From NCBI GenBank assembly GCA_023362775.1, contig JALMGJ010000005.1, positions 70,672,963 through 70,736,962 on the forward strand: 64,000 nt of DNA. The letters are read 5' to 3'. Of this stretch, positions 10,891 to 23,700 are shown piece after piece. The stretch is from Charina bottae. Its lineage: Eukaryota > Chordata > Lepidosauria > Squamata > Charinaidae. The notes beneath the pieces are model-generated. The model searched no databases. It was not told the DNA's origin and was given only the letters and a program-made list of their open reading frames with translations. The translations under genes were made by a program, and so were the position numbers. Every line of letters starts with the position of its first letter. The first letter of the stretch is position 1.

Positions 10891-13096
10891 GCTAGTCAAC
10901 AGCTACCTGTCGAAATAGCCAACATTTCTAGAATATTAAAAACTGAAAATGCCTGCTCTTAATAAGCACTTGGAATATTAACATAGGATTTTTTTTTATT
11001 TAACAGTCTCATCAAATGATTTTCTTTTAGTCCTTGCATTGTAAGTTGTACTATATATAATTGACTCTTATTTGCCACCTGTGAAATGAAAAAAACTGAA
11101 TCACAATCTGCTTGTAACCAGGTTGAAATATTGGAGTTATTGCTTCGTTTGGCTGTGGAATCCCAGCCAAATTGTGGGTATTTTTAGTTGAAGCTAAATA
11201 TAGAAGCAAGGATTCAAAACCAGGACTGATAACATGCAGTTATATGTAGAAGTATTCTACCTATACTTCCAAAAGTGTTCAGGAAATTATAAACATTATA
11301 ATACAAATTGTAGTTACCAGTAGGACTTTTTAAAATAGAAGTTGTTTTAATATTTTACTTCTATGACATCTGGCACTTTATTGCTTCTATTTTGAGAATG
11401 CATTTTCTAAGTGTCTTTGATTTTGATGGAACCTCCCAGCAAATACTTGGAGTATTGGTACTAATTCTACATATGCACATAGAGAAGCCCTATTTCTATT
11501 CAACAAAACGGGTTTCTTAGAACATAACAGAGGTGAGATCTAGGAATGATACTTAAGCGACTTTTTTCTTGACAAGAGAAATAAGCAAATCAGTGTGAAG
11601 TCATATTATAGCTATGTAATCAATTCCAAATCCTGGGTTTACTGGTGGCATTTCTGTCAGCAGTAGTGGAAAACTAGATAATGTTAGATTCAACAGTGTA
11701 TAACTTCACTGCAAACAGTAGAAATTTTTTCTTTTTAAGAACTGGTAAATAGTTCATCAGAAATTAACAGACAAGTAAATGGGCTTCATGTTCGTTTGCA
11801 ATAATGTATGTTAACAAAATACGATTTTCTGAAGTGAGCATTATTTTAAATATAGAAATGTAATATTTTAAAAGTGTATAAAATGTATATAATGACCAAC
11901 TAGTATTCTAGTATTAAAGTATGTGAAGAAATATAAAGTATAGGAGAATACTAGTTGTATCTTCTAACTACTGAAAAGAATTAAGTTTAATGATTCAGTT
12001 GGACTCTGGAATTACACACACAAAGAGAGAGATACTTGCAAATTCCTGGATTCCTTCAAGGATCTTCAGTGCTGTAAATACTTTGTAAAATTCTTTTGAG
12101 GAAAAGTCTTGTGAGTGTTATTTTCTGTATATACACTAGCACTTTGCTACCTGCTGGATTTTTTTTTTAACACACACACACTCGTAAGGTCAACTAGTGC
12201 AGTGTGTGGATTTGAAATTTGTTCTGTGATTAAACTTCAGAAACTATTCTGTATCTTCTGATTCAAAAGTACTGTGAATAATGTGGAATTATTTTTAATT
12301 CAGTAGCAAAACCATTATCTTTGTTATTGTGCAGTTTAAATGTTTCTGTTGGTACAACTTGTGATCACATATTGGATTAGATCGAATAAATTTTTTTACA
12401 TCTAAGTGTATGGTGTCTGAAGAGGGATAAAATACAGAAAAGTTGGCTATATTTTACTGGAGGGCATTAAATATTTAGCAAAAATAGTAGCTTGAGAATC
12501 AAAGTTAACTCTGCTAATAAATAATCTACAACAAATTCCATCTCCCAAAACTAGTTTGCTGTTCACTCTTTACTTTTATGAGACAATCTTCAGATGCTTG
12601 GGATGCAAATATTCAGAATTATGTTGAATATTTTGCCTTTCATTATTCAGTACAGATCCTGGGAACTTGCCACTATTTTGATTAATTTTGAGATGGAGTG
12701 ATGCGTTCTCCATTCTCTTTCCCCATTTTTTATCCTAATGCTGTATGTCTGAAGTGAGCAAGCCTTCCACATCTGGCTTCAGTGTGTCTTTGCTTGAGGC
12801 TGACCTATTTACTTAAGTGGAGGAACCAGCTTTATGCATACATAGAGATGAAGGAAACCCAGTTCAGTATAAGCTTCCACCCAGCAGAATTGGTCAATAA
12901 TAAATTGCTGTGTTGCTAAGCAGTAGATCTAGCTCATGTTTCCTGTAAGTTTGCTTAGTATTCAGGTAACTCATTTATATGAAGAAACCTTTGTGATTTT
13001 TTTTTTTACGGAGGATAACTTGCTCTGACACATTTATGTGACTTTTTGAAAGAAATGCTTTTGTCAATTTCACCAAAAGAGAAATTCTAAATCTGT
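10891..13096. other. Downstream MARCHF5 flank or extended 3' UTR
   Basis: AT-rich, apparently unique sequence with no open frame and no recognised repeat. There is a short (ac)n run at ~12171-12181 and a possible distal poly(A) signal at 12385. The left part could be an alternative long 3' UTR of MARCHF5. Confidence 0.4.
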
Positions 13097-13291
13097 CCTA
13101 GGAAGGAGCCAATGAGAAACCAGGAGACAGAGTTCTAGTCCCGCCTTAGACACGAAAGCTGGCTGGGTGACCTTGGGCCAGTCACTCACTCACAGGCTGG
13201 TTGTGGGGAAAATAGGAGGAGGAAGGAGTATTAGGTATGTTCACCGAGTTATTTATAAAAATAATAAAGGGTTAGGAAATAAATAAATACA
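13097..13291 (+). mobile_element. tRNA/CORE-type SINE with CR1-like tail, partial
   Basis: Carries 'cctaggaaggagccaatg', 'gagttctagtcccgcctta' and the CORE-like 'gggtgaccttgggccagtc', then a 'gagttatttataaa ... aaataaataaatac' tail. It starts inside the element with the 'cctaggaaggagccaatg' join also seen between units of the copy at 26923-27361. Confidence 0.75.
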
Positions 13292-13382
13292 AACAGTTGG
13301 ACACTCTGTCCAATGTTGAGGTTTTCGCTGCTTACAACATAAGTGTGCCCAGCTTGTACTCCCAATATGTATGGCACAACTT

Positions 13383-13717
13383 TAAAAGGTAAAGGTTCCC
13401 CTCGCACATTTGTGCAGTCGTGTCCGACTCTAGGGGTCGGTGCTCATCTCCGTTTGTTAGCCGAAGAGCCAGCGTTGTCTGAAGACGCTTCCATGGTCAT
13501 GTGGCCGCATGACATGCGCGGAACACTGTTACCTACCCACCAAAGTGGTACCTATTAATCTACTTGCATTTGCATGCTTTCGAATTGCTAGGTTGGCAAG
13601 ATCTGGGGCGAGTGTGGGAGCTCACTCAGTCACGCGGGGCTAGGGATTCGAACCTCCGAACTTGCGATCTTCCGATCAACAAGCCTGGCGTCTTACCCGC
13701 TGAGCCCCCATGCCCCC
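13383..13717 (-). mobile_element. Sauria SINE, complete, with 12-bp target duplication
   Basis: Reverse-oriented copy from the 'aaaaggtaaaggttcccc' 3' end to the tRNA-like head (complement of 'ggctcagcgggtaagacgcc'). It is flanked by atggcacaactt at 13371-13382 and 13718-13729. Low divergence from the other copies suggests recent insertion. Confidence 0.92.
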
Positions 13718-13800
13718 ATGGCACAACTTGCAGCTTAGCAATTATACTGTGATGAGATGAAACTACTACTTTTTTCATTGGCCATTCCATTTGTTTAACT

Positions 13801-14035
13801 CAGGGGTTCCTAAACATTTTGCCATCACACCTCCCTTTAGTGTAATCTTAATGCACGCACACCCCATAAAAATCCAAGCACCAGAATGAGCACAAATGAA
13901 CAATGAAAACAGTACAATGAAACTTTGGGAAAGGTGGATTTATTGTAAGGATGTAACTAAAAGGTTCTTCACACCTCCCCTGGACAATCTCTGCACCTCC
14001 CCAAGGGAAGTAACCTCACAGTTTGGGAAACCCTG
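13801..14035. mobile_element. hAT-type MITE
   Basis: Ends 'caggggttcctaaacattt' and 'cagtttgggaaaccctg' form short imperfect terminal inverted repeats of hAT style. Flanks gtttaact and gattaacg agree at most positions of an 8-bp duplication. The interior mentions 'cacacctccc' blocks twice. Non-coding. Confidence 0.65.
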
Positions 14036-15116
14036 GATTAACGGATGCAGTTTAATTTTTGTGTGCCCCAGCTCTGCCCTACTTGCTTTGAAATACGTAT
14101 TATAAGAGGGATATTGCAAGCTTTCCAGTGTACCTTAATGGTAGGCCTGTGACTGGAATAATCAGCAAATGTTAATCACCCACGTAACGAATTAAATTTA
14201 TAGTGAAAGGAAAGCATTAACACTGGAACATGTCTCATATGCATCATCTAACTTTGCCTGCTGCTGTAGTTAAGTCAACACTTGTTTTAATTAAGCTCCT
14301 CTGTAAATAATTGAGAGCAGTTATGCACACTCATCCTGGCTGTATTATGAAGGGACCGTACCGAGTCAGGGCAACATTATTGTAAAGTAGTAATAATTTC
14401 TATAGAACAGCAGGAAGGCATTAGCCCAACAATTTTATGAGCGGTCTACGCCTTGCTGCATCAAAATGTTTAGATTGCAGTTTTTAAAGCTTTGGTTAAT
14501 TAAAGGCTTCTTAGAGAATAGGAGCTCCTAAATTGATGCTTTCTGCTGGTGCTTTTGTTCAGTAAGCATTTAGAAGGCATTGCCTTCATTTCCATCGTCA
14601 TACCATGGAGCAGGGATAGGCATAGTGATGCATAGGATGTTACCGTGTCCCTAGACACCCATCTTGGCATCACTGTGTTCCCTCCTACACTAGTTTCAAT
14701 ATTGTTTTAGATTCTTAATTAAGACAAATTAACTGGGAAGCAGGCACACCTTACTTTCTAGACTGTCCCCAAACACTATACATATCCCCACCATTATTTA
14801 TTTATTTATTCTTTAAAATAATAATGGTGGAACAGCCCAACTTGTTTAGAAGTGTCCATGCCTGGTAGAGAAAATGACAAAAGGGAAGTTGGGTACAGGC
14901 TTTCCCGAGGGTGGTGAAAGAGAATCTCACCAGTTTGCCATCTGTTTAATGTGTATTTGAGACTGGGCCTGCCTGTACGGTCAGCATTTTTATAGTATGC
15001 CATGGGTGTTCCCCACATACTATCAAATATTCCATTTTGGGACAAGCAACACCCAAACTGCAAATAGTAAGCAAAACAAATTAAGGGCAGGAAATGAAGA
15101 GAATCATGGTTAAATA
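14036..15116. other. Intergenic, possible conserved non-coding segment
   Basis: No open frame or recognised repeat apart from a short (attt)n run near 14796-14811. The part 14160-14600 is AT-rich but not simple, with several TAATTA/TTAATTAA-type homeodomain-like sites, and has the look of conserved non-coding DNA. That is an impression only. Confidence 0.3.
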
Positions 15117-15124
15117 GTTTACAC

Positions 15125-15434
15125 CAGGGTTTCTCAACCACGGTTCCGTGGAACCCTAGGGTTCCGCGAGAGGTCGCTAGGGGTTCCCTGGGAGATCATG
15201 GTTGATTAAAAAACATTATTTCAAATTCAGGCAACTTCACATTAAAGAGGTAAGTTTCGTTTTTTATTTTTAGTTTAAGAACACTGTTGATGCATATACA
15301 CAGGCCTACACAGGAAACGAATATAGTAATTTTGTAACTTCTGGCCTATATTTGAGCCTGAATGTGCAGGGGTTCCCCGAGGCCTGAAAAATATTTCAAG
15401 CGTTCCTCCAGGGTCAGAAGGTTGAGAAAGGCTG
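15125..15434. mobile_element. hAT-type MITE with perfect 8-bp duplication
   Basis: Begins cagggtttctcaaccacgg, ends gaaggttgagaaaggctg, and is flanked on both sides by gtttacac (15117-15124 and 15435-15442). The characteristic interior 'ggttccgtggaaccctag' and 'ggggttcc' motifs repeat near both ends. Charlie-like ends; no transposase. Confidence 0.85.
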
Positions 15435-15843
15435 GTTTACACTATACATGCCCAGATTCTTCCATCCTTACAAACTCTCCTTGCTTCCACTGTGTCCATG
15501 CACTATATTTGTTCTTTAAATTTCTCATTTATTTCTCTGAGGATCTTATGAACCCCATCCAAACAGAATTTTATTCATCTTCCTCTTTCTATTCTTTTTT
15601 TTTTGTGATTTGATCTTTTCACTCATTCTATATGATCAAACTATCTCAAGCTACTTTCATACTGATTATTCCTATATTCAGTCTACATTTATTCAGCACC
15701 CATTAATCTTGATTCTTCTTCTTTTATCACACCCACCCACAAACATCTTTAGTTACCTTCTGATTGTATTGCAAATATTACAGGAACTACTTCCAAGGTG
15801 TTTATCACTGAAATTCAGTGATTCCATTTGCTGAACTGTAGTA

Positions 15844-16060
15844 AAAAAAGGTTCCCCCTGCACATTTGTGCAGTCGTGTCCAACTCTAGGGGCCGGTGCT
15901 CATCTCCATTTGTTAGCCGAAGAGCCAGCGTTGTCCGAAGACGCTTCCACGGTCATGTGGCCAGCATGACGCACGCGGAGTGCTGTTACCTACCCACCAA
16001 AGTGGTAACTATTCATCTACTTGCATTTGCATGCTTTCGAATTGCTAGGTTGGCAAGAGT
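15844..16060 (-). mobile_element. 5'-truncated Sauria SINE with target duplication
   Basis: Reverse-oriented copy that keeps the 3' half ('aaaggttccccctgcac' through 'gaattgctaggttggcaag') and lacks the tRNA head. Both sides carry aactgtagta (15834-15843 and 16061-16070), so the truncation happened at insertion rather than by later decay. Confidence 0.9.
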
Positions 16061-16070
16061 AACTGTAGTA

Positions 16071-18619
16071 GGAAGTTCCATCATAGCTGATTTTGGTGGC
16101 AAATGGGCAGGTTTTCAAGAACCATACCAAAGCCTCAGGAAGCGCATGCCTGGCCTAGGGATTTCCTGCCTTTGCGCTGTATTTAACCCCTTGCATGCTT
16201 CCCTACACGAAGAAGACAGTTGCAGATCAACAAAATCACTTTTCACCAATTCTAAAGGCTTTGTTCAGTAGTAGTTGATGCTAGCAAACTATGCTATGTC
16301 AGTGCCATTTGCCTGAAGTGTAATTCCAGGGGATAAAAAATCCACATTGAGCATAGAAACAGTAATTGCATACACATTTGGCACAACCACGGCACAAAGG
16401 CTCAGCATAATTTCGATACACCCACTTTCTGCTTGTCAGATCAAGGATTGGTTGTCTCCAAAGTCTGCTTTCATACAACACATGGGCCTAGATAGCTATC
16501 TGAACACAATGCCTCACATTTCACTATAGTAGCTTGATGTTATTTTTTTGTTGGGGTACAAAAATCCGTGTAGGTTAAAGATTGTCTATCATTCAAGACA
16601 AAGTGCATTGATACTTTGAGACGTATAGTATGCTTAAAAAGGCTTAACAATGTGGCTAGGTGGAAGTTAAGAGGGTGTGCTCTTAATGTGACTATAGCAA
16701 TGGCTGTTTCACAAGTAGAAGGCATAATTTGATCCCGTGTTGATCATGTAATTATTGCAAGATGTGTGGGAGGTAAGCAAGGCACACGCACATCACATCA
16801 CCCCTTCCCTTCTCTCAACCCCTCAGCAGCCTCCAGTGTGGCTTATCCCATGATCAGACCTGCCCTTGAAGTTCCCACCACCTTCTGTTCCCCTTTTCAG
16901 TCACTGCCACCAATGTCAAAGTGCACCACATACCAAGTGCTGCCCATTTCCTATCTCTGCTGCCTTGGATCTTGGCTTTTCCCCTGTACCCCACCCCTCC
17001 AAACCATTTCTGACCAGAACAACACAGCCCCATTTCCTTCCATCCAGAACATGCCAGTTCCTGTTCAGGCACAGACCCAAAACCAGCTCTTCTGTACACA
17101 GAAAGGTTTGTGCATGGAATGTTTCGCACATTCCTAGTTGGAAATAATTAGCATCCATTTTCATCAGATAGGTCAGAAGTTGTTGTAGGGCAATTCGTAC
17201 CAGCCCTAGTCACCCTGACCAATGGGGTGGCTTGCTGGAAGTTGCATTTGAACAGCATCTGGATTTATACCTTGGACGGTTACTCAGTGAGACCTTTGCA
17301 GTTGTGCCTGAATTAAGTTTGCAGAAGCAAATGCTACAGCACAGATTGAACAAACAGCTAAGTATGTGGCGCTCAAGCAGAGCAAGACCAGGACCCACTA
17401 GTTCCCCACCTTCTACTGCTCTCATGATCTGTTGTCCAAAGCTGCTGCTTCCTTGCATCTAAAGAGGTTCTCAAGCATAACTGGCCACTCTCTCTATATT
17501 GCTATGAAAGTGTTCTCAACGTGGTCAATTTGAGATTGGCCTGGGCCCGCTTACCGAGGGAACTGCTGCAGTCACTTCACAATGCATTGCATTGAAGACC
17601 CTGTCAGAGTGGTGCCCACGGGGCAGCTGGCTCTCCAGAGGGTGAATGGGGATGTGACCACCAGTCGGGAAAGGGAGCACTGTTTTCTCTCTGGGTGCAT
17701 TACATTGTGGACACTCAACAAAGACCCCCTCCACCCTGCCACCACTTCTGTTGATATTTGCAAGCCACGCATGCTCTGCTCTTAGCAGAACTATTTCAGA
17801 GCCCCCGTGAAAGCTAGCATTTCAGTGGCTGCCTCCTACACACCTCTCAAAGCTACAGTCAGCACTGCTATACACTGATACTATTTCCTCCCACCAAAAG
17901 GAATATATAAAGAATCACACATCAGTTTCCCTTACATATCATGGCAGCCTACATTTAATTCCCTATTAAGTCTTGCATAAGATACCAAAACTTGAGACCA
18001 ATTGATACAAAGATGCTATTTGCTTCCTTGGGTGTAGGAGGTGGAGAGCATTCGACAAAGTGTGCACAAGGTTTCTTCGTGCCAATGTACAATTGTCATT
18101 TCTAAGGTCCTTCTACGATCACCCCTTCACACGCTCATTCTTCCTCTAGAATTTATTTGAGGAAGTGGACAAGGACATTTTCACTGCAAGACCCCTGTGC
18201 TTGTGGCCTTTATATCACAAGTTTTCTCTAAATTGGTATCCTCCAGATACGTTGTTGACACTGTGACCCTCAGGATACACAGCCTGCAAGGAATTCCAAA
18301 CACATTCGGAAGTGGAAAGATTGTCATAAAGGTAAGACACACACACTCCATTTGTATTTATTTATAGCAATTGCAATCCAACCTGAAGGACTGGGCGTGG
18401 AGTGCCACAGATTAGAATTACATTATAAATTCAAGCCAGAAACAAATTCCAAACAGAGGAACCATGTTGGACAGCCATGATCATCAACTGGGACTAAACG
18501 CTTATTGAAATTGATTTTAGTCGTTTATGAAATTTTAAGGAAGATAAAAGCTGGAAGTACCTCTGAGATACTAGACCAGACAGGCAGATTCCATTCTCAG
18601 AAGGTTGCCTAATGTCTCC
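16071..18619. other. Intergenic DNA without recognised gene
   Basis: Several short open frames overlap on both strands at 16766-17785. They are Pro/Ser/Cys-rich, share no motif with any family I know, and lie in slightly GC-richer DNA. No repeat is recognised. I treat all of it as non-coding. Confidence 0.45.
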
Positions 18620-18960
18620 CAGTGCCGAACCCAAAAGGGTTGAAAGGTAGTAATCAGCACTTGGAATTGCACCTAGGAGCTTACTGGTAACCAGTGCAAT
18701 AACTTCAGAATTCAGGTGTTATTCTACACGGGTGGGGTTGTCCTGCCAGCAATCTGGCTGCTGCATTTTGTACCAGCTGCAGCTTTCAAGTAATTTCCAA
18801 GGGCAGCTCCACAGACACTGCCAGGTCAGTCATCAGCCAGCCAGGTGGTGACCAAGCCACGAGTTTCTGACCACCAGGACATTCTAGTCCAGGTAAGGTT
18901 GAAACTGGAATTTGGCTTCCACCTAAGCAGGAGCTGTGAGTTCCTGAGGAACATGAACCC
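18620..18960 (-). mobile_element. Diverged CR1 LINE fragment
   Basis: The block 'gctgctgcattttgtaccagctgcagctttcaa' and its surroundings parallel the CR1 at 52082-54450, where 'gctgcattctggaccagctg' precedes 'aagcttccggat'. The correspondence is at the 3' part of the CR1 coding sequence, minus orientation. No frame is left open. An older copy than 52082-54450. Confidence 0.6.
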
Positions 18961-19060
18961 CTAGATTACCACACAAGGCACCACCTTGCTCATCACCAGT
19001 CCAACTAGCACCCAATTCAGAATAGATGCAGTGCAAGCTTTCAAACCAGTAACTTCCAGT

Positions 19061-19165
19061 CTCAAACCTGGTCTGAAAAGCCTAGAGCACCTCCCAGTTG
19101 ATATCCGGAGGAGGGAGATGGGCGGTGATAGAAATCTGATTAATAAATAATAAATAAATACTGTA
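19061..19165 (+). mobile_element. CR1-type 3' tail
   Basis: A degenerate terminal hairpin ('ggagggagatgggcggtga') is followed by 'ttaataaataataaataaat', the usual CR1 end. Only the tail is recognisable. Confidence 0.6.
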
Positions 19166-19191
19166 GCTGTTGCTTCAATCAAATTATTGCA

Positions 19192-19261
19192 GCATGCTGG
19201 CTGGGGAATTCTGGGCATTGAAGTCCACACTTCTTGAAGCTGCTGAGGTTGAGAAGCGCTG
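19192..19261. mobile_element. Half copy of palindromic MITE
   Basis: Contains 'catgctggctggggaattct', 'gaagtccacacttcttgaag' and 'aggttgagaagcgctg', the right arm of the family described at 9662-9794. The left arm is missing. Confidence 0.7.
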
Positions 19262-20257
19262 AACTAGTCTTCGGTCAGGGGTTAGGTATTTTCCTCTTCA
19301 TAAATGCTTGCTGGCCATGATGTGCTCTGCAACTTAATTTCTACTGATCTGTTTCACTGCAAATAATGTTATTTGCATAAAACAATGCATTAGCAATCAT
19401 AGCTAATGTATGTACTCTATGTACTCTAGGTATGAGCATGTAAGAGGCAGTCAAGTCTCAATAAACTACTTGTTTCAAAAGAGAGCTTTGTGTACTCAGT
19501 CCCTCAACTGGCTGGACACCAAGTAGCACAATACCGTATTATTTGGTCAGGAGTCTAAATAGGTCACAGTGGGAACATCCAATACTGATAATAATCAGCA
19601 AAGGTACCTAAAATCCTAGGAGAAGAGAAATAGCACCAGATGCAAAAAATTAAACATGTGGGCACTTGATGAGCTCTTTGGGAGTGGTTATTTCATAGGC
19701 AGACCCCACAACTGAGACCTCCTCTGTGACAGCCATCCCCTATTTTAATTCAGTGGAGGCAGATTGAGAAAGGATCTAGAAGGTACGTTTGGTGAGTGAT
19801 ACTTTTAGATATGACTGAACTCAATTTGTTCATACAGTAGCCTTAAAAATCAGTGCCAGTCCTTTGAACTGAATCCAGAAATGGAGAGAGACCTAACGAA
19901 GTACTACTCCCATGCAATCAGTAACTTAATTGTCTGTCAGGGCCCAGCAAGAAACATCATCTTGCCCAGAAGCTGAGCCTGCCAATGAAGCTGCTAACCC
20001 AGAAACCAAGGAGCCAGATGAGAAAGAACAGATGTTCCTGACCTCAATATGAAGGATCTTGACCTGGAACTGAAGGGAAAACTGGTGCCTCAATGTATGG
20101 AGGATCAGGCTATAGGGAGGCGAAGGAGAGCCACTTATGGGAGCAACACCTGACTGGAAATTCCGATTCCAACAATCAGGGCTGCTCTGTTTCACCTGCA
20201 CCCAAGTGGGGAGTAAAGGGATATTAAGGTCCATTTAAAGGGGAGATTCTCTACTCT

Positions 20258-20366
20258 AGTGTTTCTTAACCTAAGCAACTTTAAGATGTGTGGACTTCAA
20301 CCCCCAGAGTTCCCCACCTAGCCATGCTGGCTAGGGAATTCTGGGAGTTGAAGTTCCTGACCACTG
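20258..20366. mobile_element. Palindromic MITE, degenerate
   Basis: 'agtgtttcttaacctaagc' and 'gtgtggacttcaacccc' are mirrored by 'gaattctgggagttgaagt'. The right end is eroded. Same family as 9662-9794. Confidence 0.7.
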
Positions 20367-20787
20367 GTTATATCAGCGGGGGAGGGGGCAGAATTTCACC
20401 CAATTCACAGCAGGAAGCATATACTGGAGCCAATAAACAATTCCCAGAAACAATTCCTGGAGCTTAAAGAATAAAGAATCATTTTATTAGTCAAATCACA
20501 TAACCCACTTGAACAATTTTGCCTATGAAAAACCAACCTTAAGTGGGCAGCTTTCTCCTAGTCTCCAGAATAAGGTCTGATATTTTTCCAAAAATATGCT
20601 ATTTTCATTAATAAAACAAAGCTTCTTATTCTGACAAGCCCTGTACTATTTTCTAGTTCTTCTATAACCCCAGCAATAATGGGTGGAGTGCCAAAAACAA
20701 ACTATGAATAAATCACAAGTTTAGGCTCAGATAAGAAACCAGCCAGAATCCATCAACTAAATATACAGGTTAATTTCAAATTGTTTT

Positions 20788-23700
20788 GTTGTTGTTTATT
20801 CGTTCAGTCGTTTCCGACTCTTCGTGACTTCATGGACCAGTCCACGCCAGAGCCCTCTGTCGGCCGTCACCATCCTCAGCTCCCCAATGGTTGAGTCCGT
20901 CACCTCCAGAATACCATCCATCCATCTTGCCCTTGGTCGGCCCCTCTTCCTTTTGCCTTCCACTTTCCCTAGCATCAGCTTCTTCTCCAGGGTATCCTGT
21001 CTTCTCATTATGTGGCCAAAGTACTTCAGTTTTGCCTTTAATATCATTCCCTCAAGTGAGCAGTCTGGCTTGATTTCCTGGAGTATGGACTGGTTTGATC
21101 TTCTTGCAGTCCAAGGCACTCTCAGAATTTTCCTCCAACACCACAGTTCAAAAGCATCTATCTTCCTTTGCTCAGCCTTCCTTATGGTCCAGCTCTCGCA
21201 GCCATAGGTTACTACAGGGAATACCATTGCTTTAACTATGCGGACCTTTGTTGTCAGTGTGATGTCTCTGCTCTTAACTATTTTATCAAGATTTGCCATT
21301 GCTCTCCTCCCAAGAAGTAGACGTCTTCTGATTTCCTGGCTGCAGTCAGCGTCTGCAGTAATCTTTGCGCCTAGAAATACAAAGTCTGTCACTGCCTCCA
21401 CTTTTTCTCCCTCTATTTGCCAGTCATCAATCAAGCTCGTTGCCATAATCTTGGTTTTTTTGAGGTTTAACTGCAACCCAGCTTTTGCACTTTCTTCTTT
21501 CACCTTCATCATAAGGCTCCTCAACTCCTCCTCGCTTTCAGCCATCAAAGTGGTATCATCTGCATATCTGAGATTGTTAATGTTTCTTCCAGCGATTTTA
21601 ACTCCAGCCTTGGATTCCTCAAGCCCAGCATGTCGCATGATGTGTTCTGCGTACAGGTTGAATAGGTAGGGTGAGAGTATACAAACCTGCCGTACTCCTT
21701 TCCCAATCTTAAACCAGTCCGTTGTTCCGTGCTCTGTTCTTACCGTTGCTACTTGGTCGTTATACAGATTCCTCAGGAGGCAGACAATATGACTTGGTAT
21801 CCCCATACCACCAAGAACTTGCCACAATTTGTTATGATCCACACAGTCAAAGGCTTTCGAATAGTCAATAAAACAGAAATAGATGTTTTTCTGAAATTCC
21901 CTGGCTTTCTCCATTATCCAGCGGATATTGGCAATTTGGTCTCTAGTTCCTCTGCCTTTTCTAAACCCAGCTTGTACATCTGGCAATTCTCGCTCCATGA
22001 ATTGCTGGAGTCTACCTTGCAAGATCTTGAGCATTACCTTACTGGCATGTGAAATAAGTGCCACTGTTCGATAGTTTGAACATTCTTTAGTGCTTCCCTT
22101 TTTTGGTATGGGGATATAAGTTGATTTTTTCCAATCTGATGGCCATTCTTGTGTTTTCCAAATTTGCTGGCATATGGCATGCATCACCTTGACAGCATCA
22201 TCTTGCAAGATTTTAAACAGTTCAGCTGGGATACCATCGTCTCCTGCTGCCTTGTTATTAGCAATGCTTCTTAAGGCCCATTCAACCTCACTCTTCAGGA
22301 TGTCTGGCTCTAACTCACTGACCACACCGTCAAAGCTATCTCCAATATTATTATCCTTCCTATACAGATCTTCCGTATATTCTTGCCACCTTTTCTTGAT
22401 CTCTTCTGCTTCTGTTAGGTCCTTACCATCTTTGTTTTTGATCATACCCATTTTTGCCTGGAATTTACCTCCAATGTTTCTAATTTTCTGGAAGAGGTCT
22501 CTTGTCCTTCCTATTCTATTGTCTTCTTCCACTTCCGCACATTGCTTGTTTAAAAATAATTCCTTATCTCTTCTGGCTAATCTCTGGAATTCTGCATTTA
22601 ACTGGGAATATTTCCCCCTATCACTGTTTCCTTTTGCTTTCCTTCTTTCTTGGGCTACTTCCAGTGTTTCAGCAGACAGCCATCTTGCCTTCTTGGTTTT
22701 CTTTTTCTTTGGGACGTTTTTTGTTGCCGCCTCCTGAACAATGTTGCGAACTTCTGTCCATAGTTCTTCTGGGACCCTATCTACTAAATCTAGTCCCTTA
22801 AATCTATTCTTCACCTCCACTGCATATTCCTTAGGAATATTAGTGAGCTCATATCTAACTGATCTGTGGGTCTTCCCTATTCTCTTTAGTCTGATTCTAA
22901 ATTTTGCAATAAGAAGTTCGTGGTCTGAACTACAGTCAGCTCCAGGTCTTGTTTTTACCGACTGTATAGATGTCCGCCACCTTTGGCTGCAAAGGATGTA
23001 GTCAATCTGATTTCGGTGTCGACCATCTGGTGAAGTCCATGTATAAAGTCGTCTTTTAGGTTGTTGGAAGAGAGTGTTTGTTATGCACAGTGAGTTGTCT
23101 TGGCAAAATTCTATCAGCCTGTGTCCTGCTTCATTTTGTTCTCCCAGACCATGCTTGCCTGTAATTCCAGGTGTCGTCTGACTACCCACCTTAGCATTCC
23201 AGTCTCCTGTAATGAAAATGACATCTCTTTTTGGTGTATTATCTAGTAGGTGCTGCAGATCCTCATAGAACTGATCTACTTCTGCTTCTTCAGCATCTGT
23301 GGTTGGGGCGTATATTTTGATCACTGTGATGTTAAATGGCTTACCCTGAATTCGAATTGAGATCATTCTATCGTTTTTTGGATTGTATCCAAGCACTGCT
23401 TTAGCCACTTTATTATTAATTATGAAGGCTACTCCATTTCTTCTGTGGTCCTCTTGTCCACAGTAGTAGATCTGGTGGTCATCTGATGTGAAGTGGCCCA
23501 TCCCAGTCCATTTCAGTTCACTGACACCTAAAATGTCTATATTTAATCTTGACATCTCACCAATAACCACATCCAATTTGCCCTGGCTCATAGATCTTAC
23601 ATTCCAGGTTCCTATGGTGTGTTGATCTTTAGAACATCGGATTCGTCGTTCACCACCAGCACCGTCGGCCGCTAGCCGTCCTTTCGGCTTTGAGCTAGCT

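Noticed and set aside
16766..17785. Cluster of 60-123-codon frames on both strands
   Set aside because: They overlap each other antisense and have low-complexity Pro/Ser content, no splice context and no recognisable family.
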